Below are positions 16,985 through 26,037 of a stretch of 34,096 bases of DNA, one piece after another. This DNA is from Alphaproteobacteria bacterium (GTDB lineage Bacteria > Pseudomonadota > Alphaproteobacteria > SHNJ01). The stretch covers positions 136,802 through 170,897 of the forward strand of contig SHNJ01000031.1 of NCBI GenBank assembly GCA_004295055.1. The letters are read 5' to 3'. A program made the translations under genes and the position numbers. Under the pieces are notes generated by a model, which did no database searches, was not told the DNA's origin, and saw only the letters and a program-made list of their open reading frames with translations. The stretch's first letter is position 1. Each line of letters opens with the position of its first letter.

Positions 16985-19900
16985 ATGGCCACATCGTTCA
17001 AGATTGAAAATTACGATTCGATCTTTAACGATCCGTTGCGTCAAAAGATGCTTGGTTATTATCGCGCGGACGAAGAGACAGTAGTGCGTCAATTATTGCC
17101 GCATGCCAAATTCGATGCTGCATCTTTAGAAAAAATAAAATCCCGCACGGTCGATTTGATCGAAGTCGTCCGGCAAAAAGCTTCGGAACGGACCGGCCTT
17201 GGCGCGTTCTTGCAAACCTATCAATTGTCGACCGGCGAAGGTATTGCCTTGATGTGCCTGGCCGAGGCATTGCTGCGCATTCCCGACGCCAAAACACGCG
17301 ATAAATTGATTCGCGATAAAATCGGCAGCGGCGATTGGGGATCATATACCGGGAAAAGCGAATCGTTTTTTGTCAACGCTTCCAGCTGGGGTTTGTTGCT
17401 GACAGGGCGCGTTGTCAATTTGCGTAAAACCACCGCGCCAATGATTTCCGCGCTGGGCCATGCGGTAGCGCGATTGGGCGAGCCCGTCATTCGCGCGGCG
17501 GTCGAACAAGTGATGCAGGTGATGGGCCAGCAATTCGTAATGGGTGAAACCATTGCCGAGGCGTTGCACCGCGCCGAAATCGGCGATAACCGCATGTATC
17601 GTTATTCGTATGACATGCTGGGCGAGGCCGCAAAAACCGCGAAAGATGCAGAACGTTATTTCGATGCCTATCGCCGCGGGATCGAGGCGGTGGGCGCGGC
17701 TGCCAAAGGTCGTGGGCCGATTGCTGGGCCTGGTATTTCGGTCAAATTATCGGCGTTGCATCCACGCTATGAATTTACCCAACGCACACGCGTGCTGCGG
17801 GAAATGACTGAAAAATTGGTCGAATTATGTTCCGCCGCCAAAAGACATAATATTAATTTATGCATCGATGCCGAAGAATCGGAGCGCCTGGATTTATCGT
17901 TCGATGTCATCGAGCGCGCTTTTTCCAGCCGCGAATTGCAAGGTTGGTACGGATTTGGCTTGGCATTGCAAGCCTATTCGAAACGCGCTTATTCCGCGAT
18001 CGACTGGCTGGCGGAATTATCGCGCCGCAATGACCGGTTGATGATGTTGCGCCTGGTCAAAGGCGCTTATTGGGATGCCGAGGTAAAACGAAGCCAAGAA
18101 CGCGGATTGCCGGCGTACGAAGTGTTCACGCGCAAAGCCACGACCGATATGTCCTATCTTGCTTGCGCGCGGAAAATTCTGGGCTGCGGCGATGGTGTTT
18201 TTTACCCGCAATTTGGCACGCACAATGCCTATACCGTATCGGCGATTTTGGAATTGGCTGGCAATCGTGATTTCGAATTTCAACGCCTGCATGGCATGGC
18301 GGATGAATTATATGGCGAAGTTTGCGGCCCGCATTACAAGAAAAACTGCCGTGTTTATGCGCCCGTCGGCAGCCATGAAGATTTGCTGGCGTATTTGGTG
18401 CGGCGCTTGCTGGAAAATGGCGCCAATACGTCGTTTGTTTATAAAATCGTCGATAAATCGGTCGCGGTGCAGGATTTGGCCCATGATCCGGTGAGTTATG
18501 TGGAATCGCTGGAAGTCAAAAAACACCCACGCATTCCGTTGCCAAAAGATTTATTGCAACCCGAGCGGGAGAATTCCATGGGACTCGATCTAAGCAATCC
18601 GCAAAATGTTGTGCAGTTTCAAACCGCGATGCAGAAATTCCGCGCGGAGAAATACTATGCGGGACCAATCGTATCCGGCCAGAAATTACTGACCGCGCCA
18701 TCATCGCCGATTGTTAATCCGGCGAACAACGACGATATTGTCGGGTATTGTTCCAACGCGTCGTTGGATCATGTGCGTCAGGCATTGCAGGCGGCGAAAC
18801 GCGCCTGTGCGTCTTGGGGCGCAACACCGGTAGAAAAACGCGCCGCTTGTCTGGAAGTCATGGCGCGCAAATTGGAACAGAATCGCGATAAATTGATGAC
18901 GTTGTTAATTGCCGAAGGCGGCAAAACTTGGAACGATGCATTAGGTGAGGTGCGTGAAGCGGTCGATTTCTGTTATTATTACGCGGCCAATGCCAAACGC
19001 GAATTCACGCCGCGCCCATTGCTGGGTCCGACGGGTGAATCGAATCAATTATCGCTGCATGGGCGCGGGGTGTTTGTTTGCATCAGCCCGTGGAACTTTC
19101 CGCTCGCGATTTTCCTGGGTCAGATTACGGCGGCCTTGGTTGCCGGTAATTGCGTTATTGCAAAGCCTGCGGAACAGACGCCGTTGATTGCGGCATTGGC
19201 GGCCGAATTGCTGCATCAATCCGGCATACCCGCGGATGTGCTGCATTTGATTCCAGGGCCAGGTGAAACTATTGGCGCGGCTCTAACCGGCAGCGCGCTG
19301 ATTGACGGCGTTGCCTTTACTGGCGGGACAGATACAGCGCGATTGATCAATAAGTCTTTGTCAGAACGAAATCACGGCGCGATTGTTCCATTTATTGCCG
19401 AAACTGGCGGACAAAACGCCATGATTGTCGATTCTTCGGCTTTGCCGGAACAAGTCGTCAATGATGTAATAACATCTTCTTTCCAGTCGGCCGGCCAGCG
19501 TTGCTCCGCTTTGCGGGTTTTATATCTGCAAGACGATACTTATGACAAAATTTTAAATATGCTGATTGGCGCATCCAAAGAATTGGTGATTGGCAACCCG
19601 GCCAATTTTAACACCGATATTGGTCCGCAAATCGATAAAGAAGCCTGCGATAGTTTGCGCGCGCACCGCGATCAGTTTCAACAACAAGGCCGCGTGTTAT
19701 TTACCGCGGAACTGCCTGCCGACTGCAAAAATGGCAGTTTCTTTGCCCCAACGGTGGTGAAGTTGGATTCGATCAGCCAATTGGACCGCGAATATTTCGG
19801 TCCGTTCCTGCATTTGATTCGTTACAAATCCGAGGATCTGGGCAGGATCTGCGATGACATCAATAACACCGGATTTGGTCTGACTTTCGGCGTACACAGC

Positions 19901-20158
19901 CGTATTCAAGAAACCATCGATTTTATTACCAACCGCGTGCAGGCCGGCAATGTGTACGTGAACCGCAATATGATCGGCGCGGTTGTCGGCAGTCAGCCAT
20001 TCGGTGGTATGGGTTTATCCGGTACTGGTCCAAAAGCCGGCGGTCCAAATTATTTGCACCGTTTTGCATTTGAAAAAACAGTGACTGTAGATCTAACGGC
20101 TTCTGGCGGTAACGCCACTTTGTTGAATTTAAGTGAGGAAAAAATCGCCAACGATTGA
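16985..20158 (+). CDS. putA: Bifunctional proline dehydrogenase / glutamate-semialdehyde dehydrogenase PutA
   Basis: Oxidises proline to glutamate in two steps, passing electrons to the quinone pool (FAD) and NAD. The 1057-aa product has a proline dehydrogenase TIM barrel (about 150-480; it includes LRLVKGAYWDAEVKRSQERG and FGTHNAYTV). The aldehyde dehydrogenase domain (about 530-1040) has CISPWNFPLA, the glycine loop FTGGTDTA, ETGGQNA and catalytic C840 in GQRCSALR. There is no N-terminal ribbon-helix-helix domain, so it is not self-repressing like E. coli PutA. It ends in a hairpin (20143-20169) and is followed by the bacterioferritin-like gene. Confidence 0.97.
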   Translation: MATSFKIENYDSIFNDPLRQKMLGYYRADEETVVRQLLPHAKFDAASLEKIKSRTVDLIEVVRQKASERTGLGAFLQTYQLSTGEGIALMCLAEALLRIPDAKTRDKLIRDKIGSGDWGSYTGKSESFFVNASSWGLLLTGRVVNLRKTTAPMISALGHAVARLGEPVIRAAVEQVMQVMGQQFVMGETIAEALHRAEIGDNRMYRYSYDMLGEAAKTAKDAERYFDAYRRGIEAVGAAAKGRGPIAGPGISVKLSALHPRYEFTQRTRVLREMTEKLVELCSAAKRHNINLCIDAEESERLDLSFDVIERAFSSRELQGWYGFGLALQAYSKRAYSAIDWLAELSRRNDRLMMLRLVKGAYWDAEVKRSQERGLPAYEVFTRKATTDMSYLACARKILGCGDGVFYPQFGTHNAYTVSAILELAGNRDFEFQRLHGMADELYGEVCGPHYKKNCRVYAPVGSHEDLLAYLVRRLLENGANTSFVYKIVDKSVAVQDLAHDPVSYVESLEVKKHPRIPLPKDLLQPERENSMGLDLSNPQNVVQFQTAMQKFRAEKYYAGPIVSGQKLLTAPSSPIVNPANNDDIVGYCSNASLDHVRQALQAAKRACASWGATPVEKRAACLEVMARKLEQNRDKLMTLLIAEGGKTWNDALGEVREAVDFCYYYAANAKREFTPRPLLGPTGESNQLSLHGRGVFVCISPWNFPLAIFLGQITAALVAGNCVIAKPAEQTPLIAALAAELLHQSGIPADVLHLIPGPGETIGAALTGSALIDGVAFTGGTDTARLINKSLSERNHGAIVPFIAETGGQNAMIVDSSALPEQVVNDVITSSFQSAGQRCSALRVLYLQDDTYDKILNMLIGASKELVIGNPANFNTDIGPQIDKEACDSLRAHRDQFQQQGRVLFTAELPADCKNGSFFAPTVVKLDSISQLDREYFGPFLHLIRYKSEDLGRICDDINNTGFGLTFGVHSRIQETIDFITNRVQAGNVYVNRNMIGAVVGSQPFGGMGLSGTGPKAGGPNYLHRFAFEKTVTVDLTASGGNATLLNLSEEKIAND

Positions 20159-20169
20159 CATTGGCGATT
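20143..20169 (+). other. Perfect hairpin spanning the putA stop codon
   Basis: AATCGCCAA (20143-20151) and TTGGCGATT (20161-20169) pair across a 9-base loop; the stem contains the last putA sense codons and the stop lies in the loop. No T-tract follows, so it is more likely an mRNA 3'-end stabiliser or processing structure than an intrinsic terminator. Confidence 0.5.
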
Positions 20170-20209
20170 ATAGGGTTATCTTTGACCAAACCTAATTACG
20201 GAGGATTTC

Positions 20210-20692
20210 ATGAAAGGCGATAAAAAAGTATTGGCGTTGTTAAACCAGGCGTTGAAATCGGAAATCACCGCGATTCAACAATATCTAATGCACTCGCATT
20301 TATTGCGTAATTGGGGCGTGGCCAAGCTGGCTGATTTCGAAGCCGCGGAAATTGTCGACGAACGCGGCCATGTCGATAAGCTGATGGCGCGCATTTTATT
20401 TTTGGAAGGCACGCCCAATGTTGGCGAGTTTGACAAATTGCTGATCGGTAAAAATGTTAAAGAAATTTTAGAGAACGATTTGAAGTTGGAATTGCAAGCC
20501 GTGCATATGTACCGTAAATCGGCACAATATTGCGAAGATATCGGCGATTACGTATCGTCGGAATTATTCGAAGAATTGCTGCACGAAGAAGAAGGTCATG
20601 TCGACCATATTGAAACGATGCTAATGCAGATTAAACTGATCGGCCTTGAAAATTTCACCCGTATGCATATGAAAACCGCGGATCAGAAATAG
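20210..20692 (+). CDS. bfr: Bacterioferritin-family ferritin lacking the haem-ligand Met
   Basis: A 160-aa four-helix ferritin that aligns residue for residue with E. coli Bfr numbering. The ferroxidase centre is complete: E18, E51, H54, E94, E127 and H130. The haem-coordinating Met52 is replaced by Arg (segment DERGHVD where E. coli has DEMKHAD). It should oxidise and store iron but not bind haem through that position, unless paired with a Met52-bearing partner subunit, as in bacteria with two Bfr types. A strong GGAGG precedes the ATG, and an intrinsic terminator follows. Confidence 0.93.
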   Translation: MKGDKKVLALLNQALKSEITAIQQYLMHSHLLRNWGVAKLADFEAAEIVDERGHVDKLMARILFLEGTPNVGEFDKLLIGKNVKEILENDLKLELQAVHMYRKSAQYCEDIGDYVSSELFEELLHEEEGHVDHIETMLMQIKLIGLENFTRMHMKTADQK

Positions 20693-20704
20693 AATACTGG
20701 AAAT

Positions 20705-20734
20705 AAAAAAAGCCCGCGAAATGTGGGCTTTTTT
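20705..20734. terminator. Bidirectional intrinsic terminator between bfr and the leucine dehydrogenase gene
   Basis: AAAAAAAGCCC (20705-20715) pairs with GGGCTTTTTT (20725-20734), with A-run and T-run on the two sides. It can therefore stop transcription of both the + strand bfr and the - strand dehydrogenase. Confidence 0.85.
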
Positions 20735-20751
20735 GTTATTTTTATGTTCGA

Positions 20752-21888
20752 TTAGGCTGCCGCCAAACCGCCGCCGGATGGCGGTTGTTTGAAGCGTTTC
20801 TCAGCGATCATGTCGGCTGCTTGGTTGGTTGGCATGCTCTGTTTTTGGGACATTTCGAACACTTCTTGCAGCGTATCGTAAATGCCAAGCACATGATCCA
20901 ACGCTTTTTGGCGGTTATAATGCGGTTGATCGTTCAACTCATGATAAACGTTAATCAGACCACCGGCATTAATTACATAATCCGGCGCGTATAGAATATT
21001 TCTTTCCCGCAATATCGAACCATGACGATTTTCCGCCAATTGGTTATTGGCGCAACCGGCTACGATGGATGCTTTAAGGCGAGGAATGGTGCGATCGTTA
21101 ATAATGGCGCCTAAGGCACAAGGTACAAACACATCCACATTTTGATCGTAAATTTTATCGGTTGGTACCGGAATGACGCCGTAATTGTCGACGGCTTTTT
21201 TCACATAAGATTCATTGATGTCGCAGATATAAACTTGCTGGCCGTTGCGGGCCAGGAGGCCGTCTTCAAACAGCAGTTTCAGAATTTCCATTCCTACGTG
21301 GCCAACGCCTTGCAGGGCGAATTTTACATCGCGCACATTTTCGTGGCCAAGCCGCGTACGCATCGCAGCCTTTAATCCTTTGTAGACACCATAAGCGGTG
21401 ACTGGCGATGGGTCGCCCGACTTCTTGGCAAGACCAACGGCATATTTGGTTTTCTTGGCCATATGCGCGACATCGTCGGTGGTAACGCCGACATCTTCGG
21501 CGATAATATATTGACCGTTCAACGATTGGACGCATTCGCCCATTTTCTCGAACAACGCGGCGCTTTTATCTTTATTTGAATCTCCGATGATAACCGATTT
21601 GCCGCCGCCCAGCGGCAGGTCCGCCATCGCGGCTTTGTACGTCATGCCTTTGGACAAACGTAACGCATCGGTGATCGCTTCTTCTTCGCTAGCGTAAGAC
21701 CACATGCGGCAACCGCCCAAAGCAGGACCACGTTTGGTATTGTGAATAGCAATAATGGTTTTCAAACCCGTTTTCGGGTCACAAAAAAATGAAATATGTT
21801 CGTGGTTGTCAAAGTCTTTGGCAGAAAATAATGACATTGGCTCGGCCTCTACTTGCTCGTAAACCCTCAACGCAGATGATTGAGACAT
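20752..21888 (-). CDS. Glu/Leu/Phe/Val dehydrogenase, probably leucine dehydrogenase
   Basis: NAD-dependent oxidative deamination of a branched-chain or aromatic amino acid. The 378-aa product has substrate-binding lysines K85 and K97 in MTYKAAMADLPLGGGKSVIIGD, with the same 12-residue spacing as K68/K80 of Bacillus leucine dehydrogenase. The Rossmann motif GVGHVG and the PDYVINAGGLINV segment typical of leucine/valine dehydrogenases are also present. The Gly-rich LGGCRM region favours leucine over glutamate. The upstream region carries the same TGC-rich 14-mer as gltA. AGGAGA is 6 bp before the ATG. Confidence 0.9.
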   Translation of the reverse strand: MSQSSALRVYEQVEAEPMSLFSAKDFDNHEHISFFCDPKTGLKTIIAIHNTKRGPALGGCRMWSYASEEEAITDALRLSKGMTYKAAMADLPLGGGKSVIIGDSNKDKSAALFEKMGECVQSLNGQYIIAEDVGVTTDDVAHMAKKTKYAVGLAKKSGDPSPVTAYGVYKGLKAAMRTRLGHENVRDVKFALQGVGHVGMEILKLLFEDGLLARNGQQVYICDINESYVKKAVDNYGVIPVPTDKIYDQNVDVFVPCALGAIINDRTIPRLKASIVAGCANNQLAENRHGSILRERNILYAPDYVINAGGLINVYHELNDQPHYNRQKALDHVLGIYDTLQEVFEMSQKQSMPTNQAADMIAEKRFKQPPSGGGLAAA

Positions 21889-21955
21889 TCTCTATCTCCT
21901 TAATTATACGCAATATTTAGCTAACGATTACTTAAATTGCAAAAACAAAGAATCA

Positions 21956-21969
21956 TTTGCGCTGCACAA
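21956..21969. promoter_or_regulatory. TGC-rich operator-like site, copy 2 (leucine dehydrogenase/galU)
   Basis: TTTGCGCTGCACAA, identical to 10538-10551. It lies 68-81 bp before the dehydrogenase start (-) and about 94 bp before galU (+), inside the 174-bp divergent intergenic region. Confidence 0.5.
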
Positions 21970-22029
21970 TAAAAAAGGATAAAACCTTGGCAGCACTCGA
22001 ATATCTGTTAATCTACAGCATTAAAAGCA

Positions 22030-22049
22030 TTTGCTGCACTGCACGACAA
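22030..22049. promoter_or_regulatory. Related TGC-rich site close to galU
   Basis: TTTGCTGCACTGCACGACAA shares the TTTGC and CTGCAC cores with the two identical 14-mers and ends only 13 bp before the galU ATG, a position suited to repression. No good Shine-Dalgarno precedes galU here except GGTTG, so the two signals may overlap. Confidence 0.4.
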
Positions 22050-22062
22050 GGTTGAGTATTAA

Positions 22063-22953
22063 ATGATACAAAAAGCACAGAAACTGCGTAAAGCTGTCTT
22101 TCCGGTAGGTGGATTGGGAACAAGATTTCTCCCTGCGACAAAATCCATGCCAAAAGAAATGCTTACCGTGGTTGATAAACCTTTAATACATTACGCGGTT
22201 GAAGAAGCGCGGGCAGCGGGGATTGAGGAATTTATTTTTGTAACCGGCCGGGGAAAAGGCGCGATTGAAGATTATTTTGACGAACACGCGGAATTAAAAT
22301 CATTATTAGAAAGCCGTGGCCAACATCAGACCTGGCAATCGATTCAGGCATCCTTGCCCGGTGTCGGGCAAATTGCCTATACGCGCCAACCGGAACCATT
22401 GGGTCTTGGCCACGCGGTTTGGTGCGCGCGCAAGTTGGTCGGCGACGAGCCATTTGCCGTAATTTTAGCCGATATTCTGATTCAATCGGAAAAACCAGGA
22501 TTGCAATATCTCAGCGAGCATTATAACCGCAGTCAAACATCTTGCATGATTGGCGTGATGACGGTCGATGCTTCTTTGACCGGACGATATGGGATTGTCG
22601 GGGGACAGGTGAAAGGCAACATCACCACGGTCGAACAATTGGTTGAAAAGCCGGATCCAAAAAATGCGCCCTCACGTTTGGGGGCGATTGGCCGTTACAT
22701 TTTGCCAGCGGGTATTTTCGATATTTTAGAATCGGCGCGCGCCGGTCAGGGCGGGGAGATTCAATTGACCGATGCCATTGCCGCGCATATTGGTAAAACA
22801 ACCGTTGAGGCATTAACCATTCCCGGCCAGCATTTCGATTGCGGCAGCAAGATAGGATTTTTGGAAGCGAACTTGGCATTTGCGTTGCAACGCCCGGATA
22901 TGAAAACAGATGTTCAGCGCTTATTGGCACAACATAGTAAGATGGCGGCATAA
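22063..22953 (+). CDS. galU: UTP-glucose-1-phosphate uridylyltransferase GalU
   Basis: Makes UDP-glucose from UTP and glucose-1-phosphate. The 296-aa product starts with the nucleotidyltransferase signature GGLGTRFLPATKSMPKEM, with the catalytic Lys. It continues with FVTGRGKGAIEDYFD, the substrate region EPLGLGHAVWCAR and the metal-binding ILADILI segment (usual LADD changed to LADI). Length and motifs are typical. The stop is directly followed by the ugd ATG, and UDP-glucose is the substrate of that next enzyme. Confidence 0.95.
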   Translation: MIQKAQKLRKAVFPVGGLGTRFLPATKSMPKEMLTVVDKPLIHYAVEEARAAGIEEFIFVTGRGKGAIEDYFDEHAELKSLLESRGQHQTWQSIQASLPGVGQIAYTRQPEPLGLGHAVWCARKLVGDEPFAVILADILIQSEKPGLQYLSEHYNRSQTSCMIGVMTVDASLTGRYGIVGGQVKGNITTVEQLVEKPDPKNAPSRLGAIGRYILPAGIFDILESARAGQGGEIQLTDAIAAHIGKTTVEALTIPGQHFDCGSKIGFLEANLAFALQRPDMKTDVQRLLAQHSKMAA

Positions 22954-24309
22954 ATGGGCATGAATATAGGCATTATCGGTACGGGATATGTTGGGCTTGT
23001 TACGGCGGTATGTTTTGCCAAGTTTGGCCACAACGTGATTTGCGTCGATAAAGACGAAACCAAGGTCCAAAAATTATTGGCTGGCGAGATTCCAATTTAT
23101 GAACCTGGGCTTGATGTATTGTTGGACCAAGTCAAAAAAGCCGGTAAAATTTCTTTTACCACCGATACGGCGCAAGGCGTCAAAAACGCCGATATTGTAA
23201 TGCTGGCGGTTGGAACGCCTACCGATGTCAAAAATAAACGCGTTGATCTGTCTTATGTTTATGCGGCGGCGGAACATATCGCCTTGCATTTAAAATCGGG
23301 CGCGGTGGTAGTGACTAAATCCACAGTGCCGGTGGGGACCAGCCGCGAGGTGCAGCGCATTATTAAAACTATGAATCCATCGTTGGAATTCAGCGTGGCG
23401 TCCAATCCAGAATTTTTGCGCGAAGGATCGGCAATTGCCGACTTTATGAAGCCTGAACGCATTGTAATCGGCGCAGATAACCGGAAAACTTTGGATAAGG
23501 TAACCGGATTATATCAAGTATTGGTCCAACAAAGCGTGCCGGTTGTTGCCGTTGGATTGGAAAGCAGCGAATTAATCAAATATACGGCTAACGCTTTGCT
23601 GGCGACAAAAGTTGCATTCATCAATGAAATCGCAGATCTGGCTGAAAAATGCGGCGCCAATATTACCGATGTGGTGCAAGGCGTGGGTTTGGATGCGCGC
23701 ATCGGCAATAAATTTTTAAATCCGGGCCCGGGTTATGGCGGGTCGTGCTTTCCGAAAGATGCGCAAGGACTTGCGACCGCAGGATCGGATCATCATGTGC
23801 ATATGCGCATTATCGAGGCGGTCATATCGTCAAATACGCAACGCAAGCGCGCCATGGCGCAAAAAGTTGCCGAGGCATGTGGCGGCGGATTGTTGGGCGG
23901 TAAAACCATTGCGGTTTTAGGCCTGGCGTTCAAGGCGGAAACGGATGATATGCGCGATGCCGCTTCGATCGATATTTTGAATGCTCTGCATCAAAAAGGC
24001 GCCCAATTGCGTTGTTATGATCCCAAAGCCATGATGGCGGCGAAAGAAATGCTGCCTTTCATTGATTTGGCAGAAGATGCTTATTCCGCCATTAAGGGCG
24101 CGGATGCGGCAGTGATATTGACCGAATGGCCGGAATTCCGTGATCTGGCGTTGGACAAAGTTTATTCGCTGCTTAAAAAACCGTTAGTGATCGATTTGCG
24201 CAACATATTCGATCCGGCGCAAATGAAACAACATGGATTCCACTATGTTTCCGTCGGCCGCGCGGATATCCTGCCGCAAATGCAGGAAAAATTAGCCAAA
24301 CATGCCTAA
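22954..24309 (+). CDS. ugd: UDP-glucose 6-dehydrogenase
   Basis: Oxidises UDP-glucose twice to UDP-glucuronate with NAD. The 451-aa product has the Rossmann motif GIIGTGYVGLVTAVCFAKFG, SNPEFLREGSAI (catalytic Glu region), a central dimerisation helix (SSELIKYTANALLATKVAFIN) and catalytic C265 in NPGPGYGGSCFPKD. The NAD-linked C-terminal domain is LGLAFKAETDDMRDAAS. A second Met two codons in is an alternative start. It overlaps the next gene by 8 bp, which indicates a tight galU-ugd-mutase operon for capsule or exopolysaccharide precursors. Confidence 0.95.
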   Translation: MGMNIGIIGTGYVGLVTAVCFAKFGHNVICVDKDETKVQKLLAGEIPIYEPGLDVLLDQVKKAGKISFTTDTAQGVKNADIVMLAVGTPTDVKNKRVDLSYVYAAAEHIALHLKSGAVVVTKSTVPVGTSREVQRIIKTMNPSLEFSVASNPEFLREGSAIADFMKPERIVIGADNRKTLDKVTGLYQVLVQQSVPVVAVGLESSELIKYTANALLATKVAFINEIADLAEKCGANITDVVQGVGLDARIGNKFLNPGPGYGGSCFPKDAQGLATAGSDHHVHMRIIEAVISSNTQRKRAMAQKVAEACGGGLLGGKTIAVLGLAFKAETDDMRDAASIDILNALHQKGAQLRCYDPKAMMAAKEMLPFIDLAEDAYSAIKGADAAVILTEWPEFRDLALDKVYSLLKKPLVIDLRNIFDPAQMKQHGFHYVSVGRADILPQMQEKLAKHA

Positions 24310-25702
24310 GCCAATCAATCCGGTTATTTTCCGCGAATATGATGTGCGCGGCGTATATAACCAAACTTTATTTCCGGACGACGCGGTGCGGATTGGCGTT
24401 GCCTATGCACAGTTGCTGAAACAAAAAACGCCAAAGAATTCCTATACAATAAATGTCGGTTTTGATGGGCGGTTGTCAACGCCTGTTTTGCTGGATCCGT
24501 TAATCGCGGGACTGAAATCGGAAGGAATCAATGTGCGTTTGATTGGGCTTGGCCCGACACCGATGCTGTATTTTTCCGTCTTCGATGGAAATGAAGATGG
24601 CGGCATTATGATCACCGGATCGCACAATCCCAAAGATCATAATGGATTTAAGATGATGATCGGCAAGACATCGTTGTTCGGTTCCGAAATTCAGCAGCTG
24701 GGAAAAATAGCCGCGGGAATAAATCTTCCGGTCAATTCCGGCAGTGGGAAAGCAGAAACCACCGATGTATTGAATGGGTATGTAACGCGCCTTGCGGCAA
24801 ATTATCCTGCCAGCGAGAAACAATTGAGAATAGCATGGGATGCAGGTAATGGCGCGGCTGGCCGCGTATTGCCGCAATTGGTAAAATTGCTTCCGGGAAA
24901 ACATATCGTATTAAATGAAATTGTTGACGGTAATTTTCCAAACCATCATCCCGATCCGTCGGTGGAAGAAAATTTAAAACAACTGATCGATGTGGTAACG
25001 CGCGAGAAATTGGACGCAGGGTTTGCGTTTGATGGCGATGCCGATCGTATCGGCGTGGTTGATAATATGGGCCGCGTATTTTGGGGCGATCAGATTTTAT
25101 TGTTTTTGGCCGAAAATATTATCGCGCGCAATCCCGGCCAGCCCGTGATTGGCGATGTCAAATGCAGCCAGATTTTGTTCGATGCCGTGGCGAAATTGGG
25201 AGGCAAGCCGGTGATGTGGAAAACCGGCCATTCGCTGATTAAATCGAAAATGGCGGAATTATCCGCGCCACTTGCGGGGGAAATGAGCGGCCATATTTTC
25301 ATCAAAGATCAATATTACGGATATGATGACGGTATTTATGCCGCGATTCGGTTTATGCAGCATTTGCAAAATTTGCCGCAAGATTTGGCGGAATGGCGCG
25401 ATGGCTTGCCGGAAATTTACAACACCCCTGAAATGCGTATTGAATGCGCCGAGGAACGCAAGTTCAAGGTGATCGACGAAGTGCGCCAGCGCCTGCAGTT
25501 GGCGGGAAGCCGTTTTTCGGATGTCGATGGTGTGCGCGTGATGACCGAAGAAGGCTGGTGGATTTTACGCGCTTCTAATACCCAGCCCGCGCTGGCCTTG
25601 CGCGCGGAAAGCAATTCGCCACAAGGCCTTGAGAAATTGAAATCACAAATAGAACAGCAATTAAAACAATCGGGTGTGCCCTTAAAGTTCGCCAGTCACT
25701 AG
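24302..25702 (+). CDS. Phosphomannomutase/phosphoglucomutase
   Basis: Interconverts hexose 6- and 1-phosphates, here probably supplying glucose-1-P to GalU and/or mannose-1-P. The 466-aa alpha-D-phosphohexomutase starts with the REYDVRG segment. It has phosphoserine S107 in ITGSHNPKDHNGFKM, the Mg loop DGDADRIG, the sugar-specificity loop GEMSGH, and the C-terminal phosphate-binding RASNTQPALALRAES. The GEMSGH loop is compatible with both sugars (AlgC-like bifunctional). It overlaps ugd and ends 4 bp before a convergent small gene. Confidence 0.92.
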   Translation: MPKPINPVIFREYDVRGVYNQTLFPDDAVRIGVAYAQLLKQKTPKNSYTINVGFDGRLSTPVLLDPLIAGLKSEGINVRLIGLGPTPMLYFSVFDGNEDGGIMITGSHNPKDHNGFKMMIGKTSLFGSEIQQLGKIAAGINLPVNSGSGKAETTDVLNGYVTRLAANYPASEKQLRIAWDAGNGAAGRVLPQLVKLLPGKHIVLNEIVDGNFPNHHPDPSVEENLKQLIDVVTREKLDAGFAFDGDADRIGVVDNMGRVFWGDQILLFLAENIIARNPGQPVIGDVKCSQILFDAVAKLGGKPVMWKTGHSLIKSKMAELSAPLAGEMSGHIFIKDQYYGYDDGIYAAIRFMQHLQNLPQDLAEWRDGLPEIYNTPEMRIECAEERKFKVIDEVRQRLQLAGSRFSDVDGVRVMTEEGWWILRASNTQPALALRAESNSPQGLEKLKSQIEQQLKQSGVPLKFASH

Positions 25703-25706
25703 CTGT

Positions 25707-25931
25707 TCAGCCAACAGCCGTGACCAGCGCCGTATAAATTTCTTGCGCGGTGGCAAGTTCAATGCCGCCGGCAATAGCAATCACCTGGAGTAATTCCAGA
25801 GATGGTAGCCGGGGGATGACCACCATCTCTGCCTTGCCTAAGACCTCGACTAATTTAAGTGCCAACTGCAACGGAGAGCTTGCTTCGTTTGCCATCACTT
25901 TTACGTTTTTTAAATTTACTTCGTGTCCCAT
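25707..25931 (-). CDS. Unrecognised 74-aa protein
   Basis: A small gene supported by a strong GGGAGGA ending 6 bp before its ATG. The product is largely helical: EASSPLQLALKLVEVLGKAEMVVIP then LPSLELLQVIAIAGGIELATAQEIYTALVTAVG. There is no signal peptide, and the hydrophobic stretch is too short and polar-broken for a clear membrane helix. I do not recognise it. A + strand frame over the same bases lacks a ribosome binding site. The upstream 276 bp to pyrD carry a TTGCAA repeat cluster. Confidence 0.6.
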   Translation of the reverse strand: MGHEVNLKNVKVMANEASSPLQLALKLVEVLGKAEMVVIPRLPSLELLQVIAIAGGIELATAQEIYTALVTAVG

Positions 25932-26037
25932 ATCCTATCCTCCCAATTTTATTTTTATTTGTACTTGTATTGGTAAAGGAGCAAGTCGCGTGCCAACTTT
26001 AGAAAAAACATATAAGTATTTGTTTTGTAATAATTAT

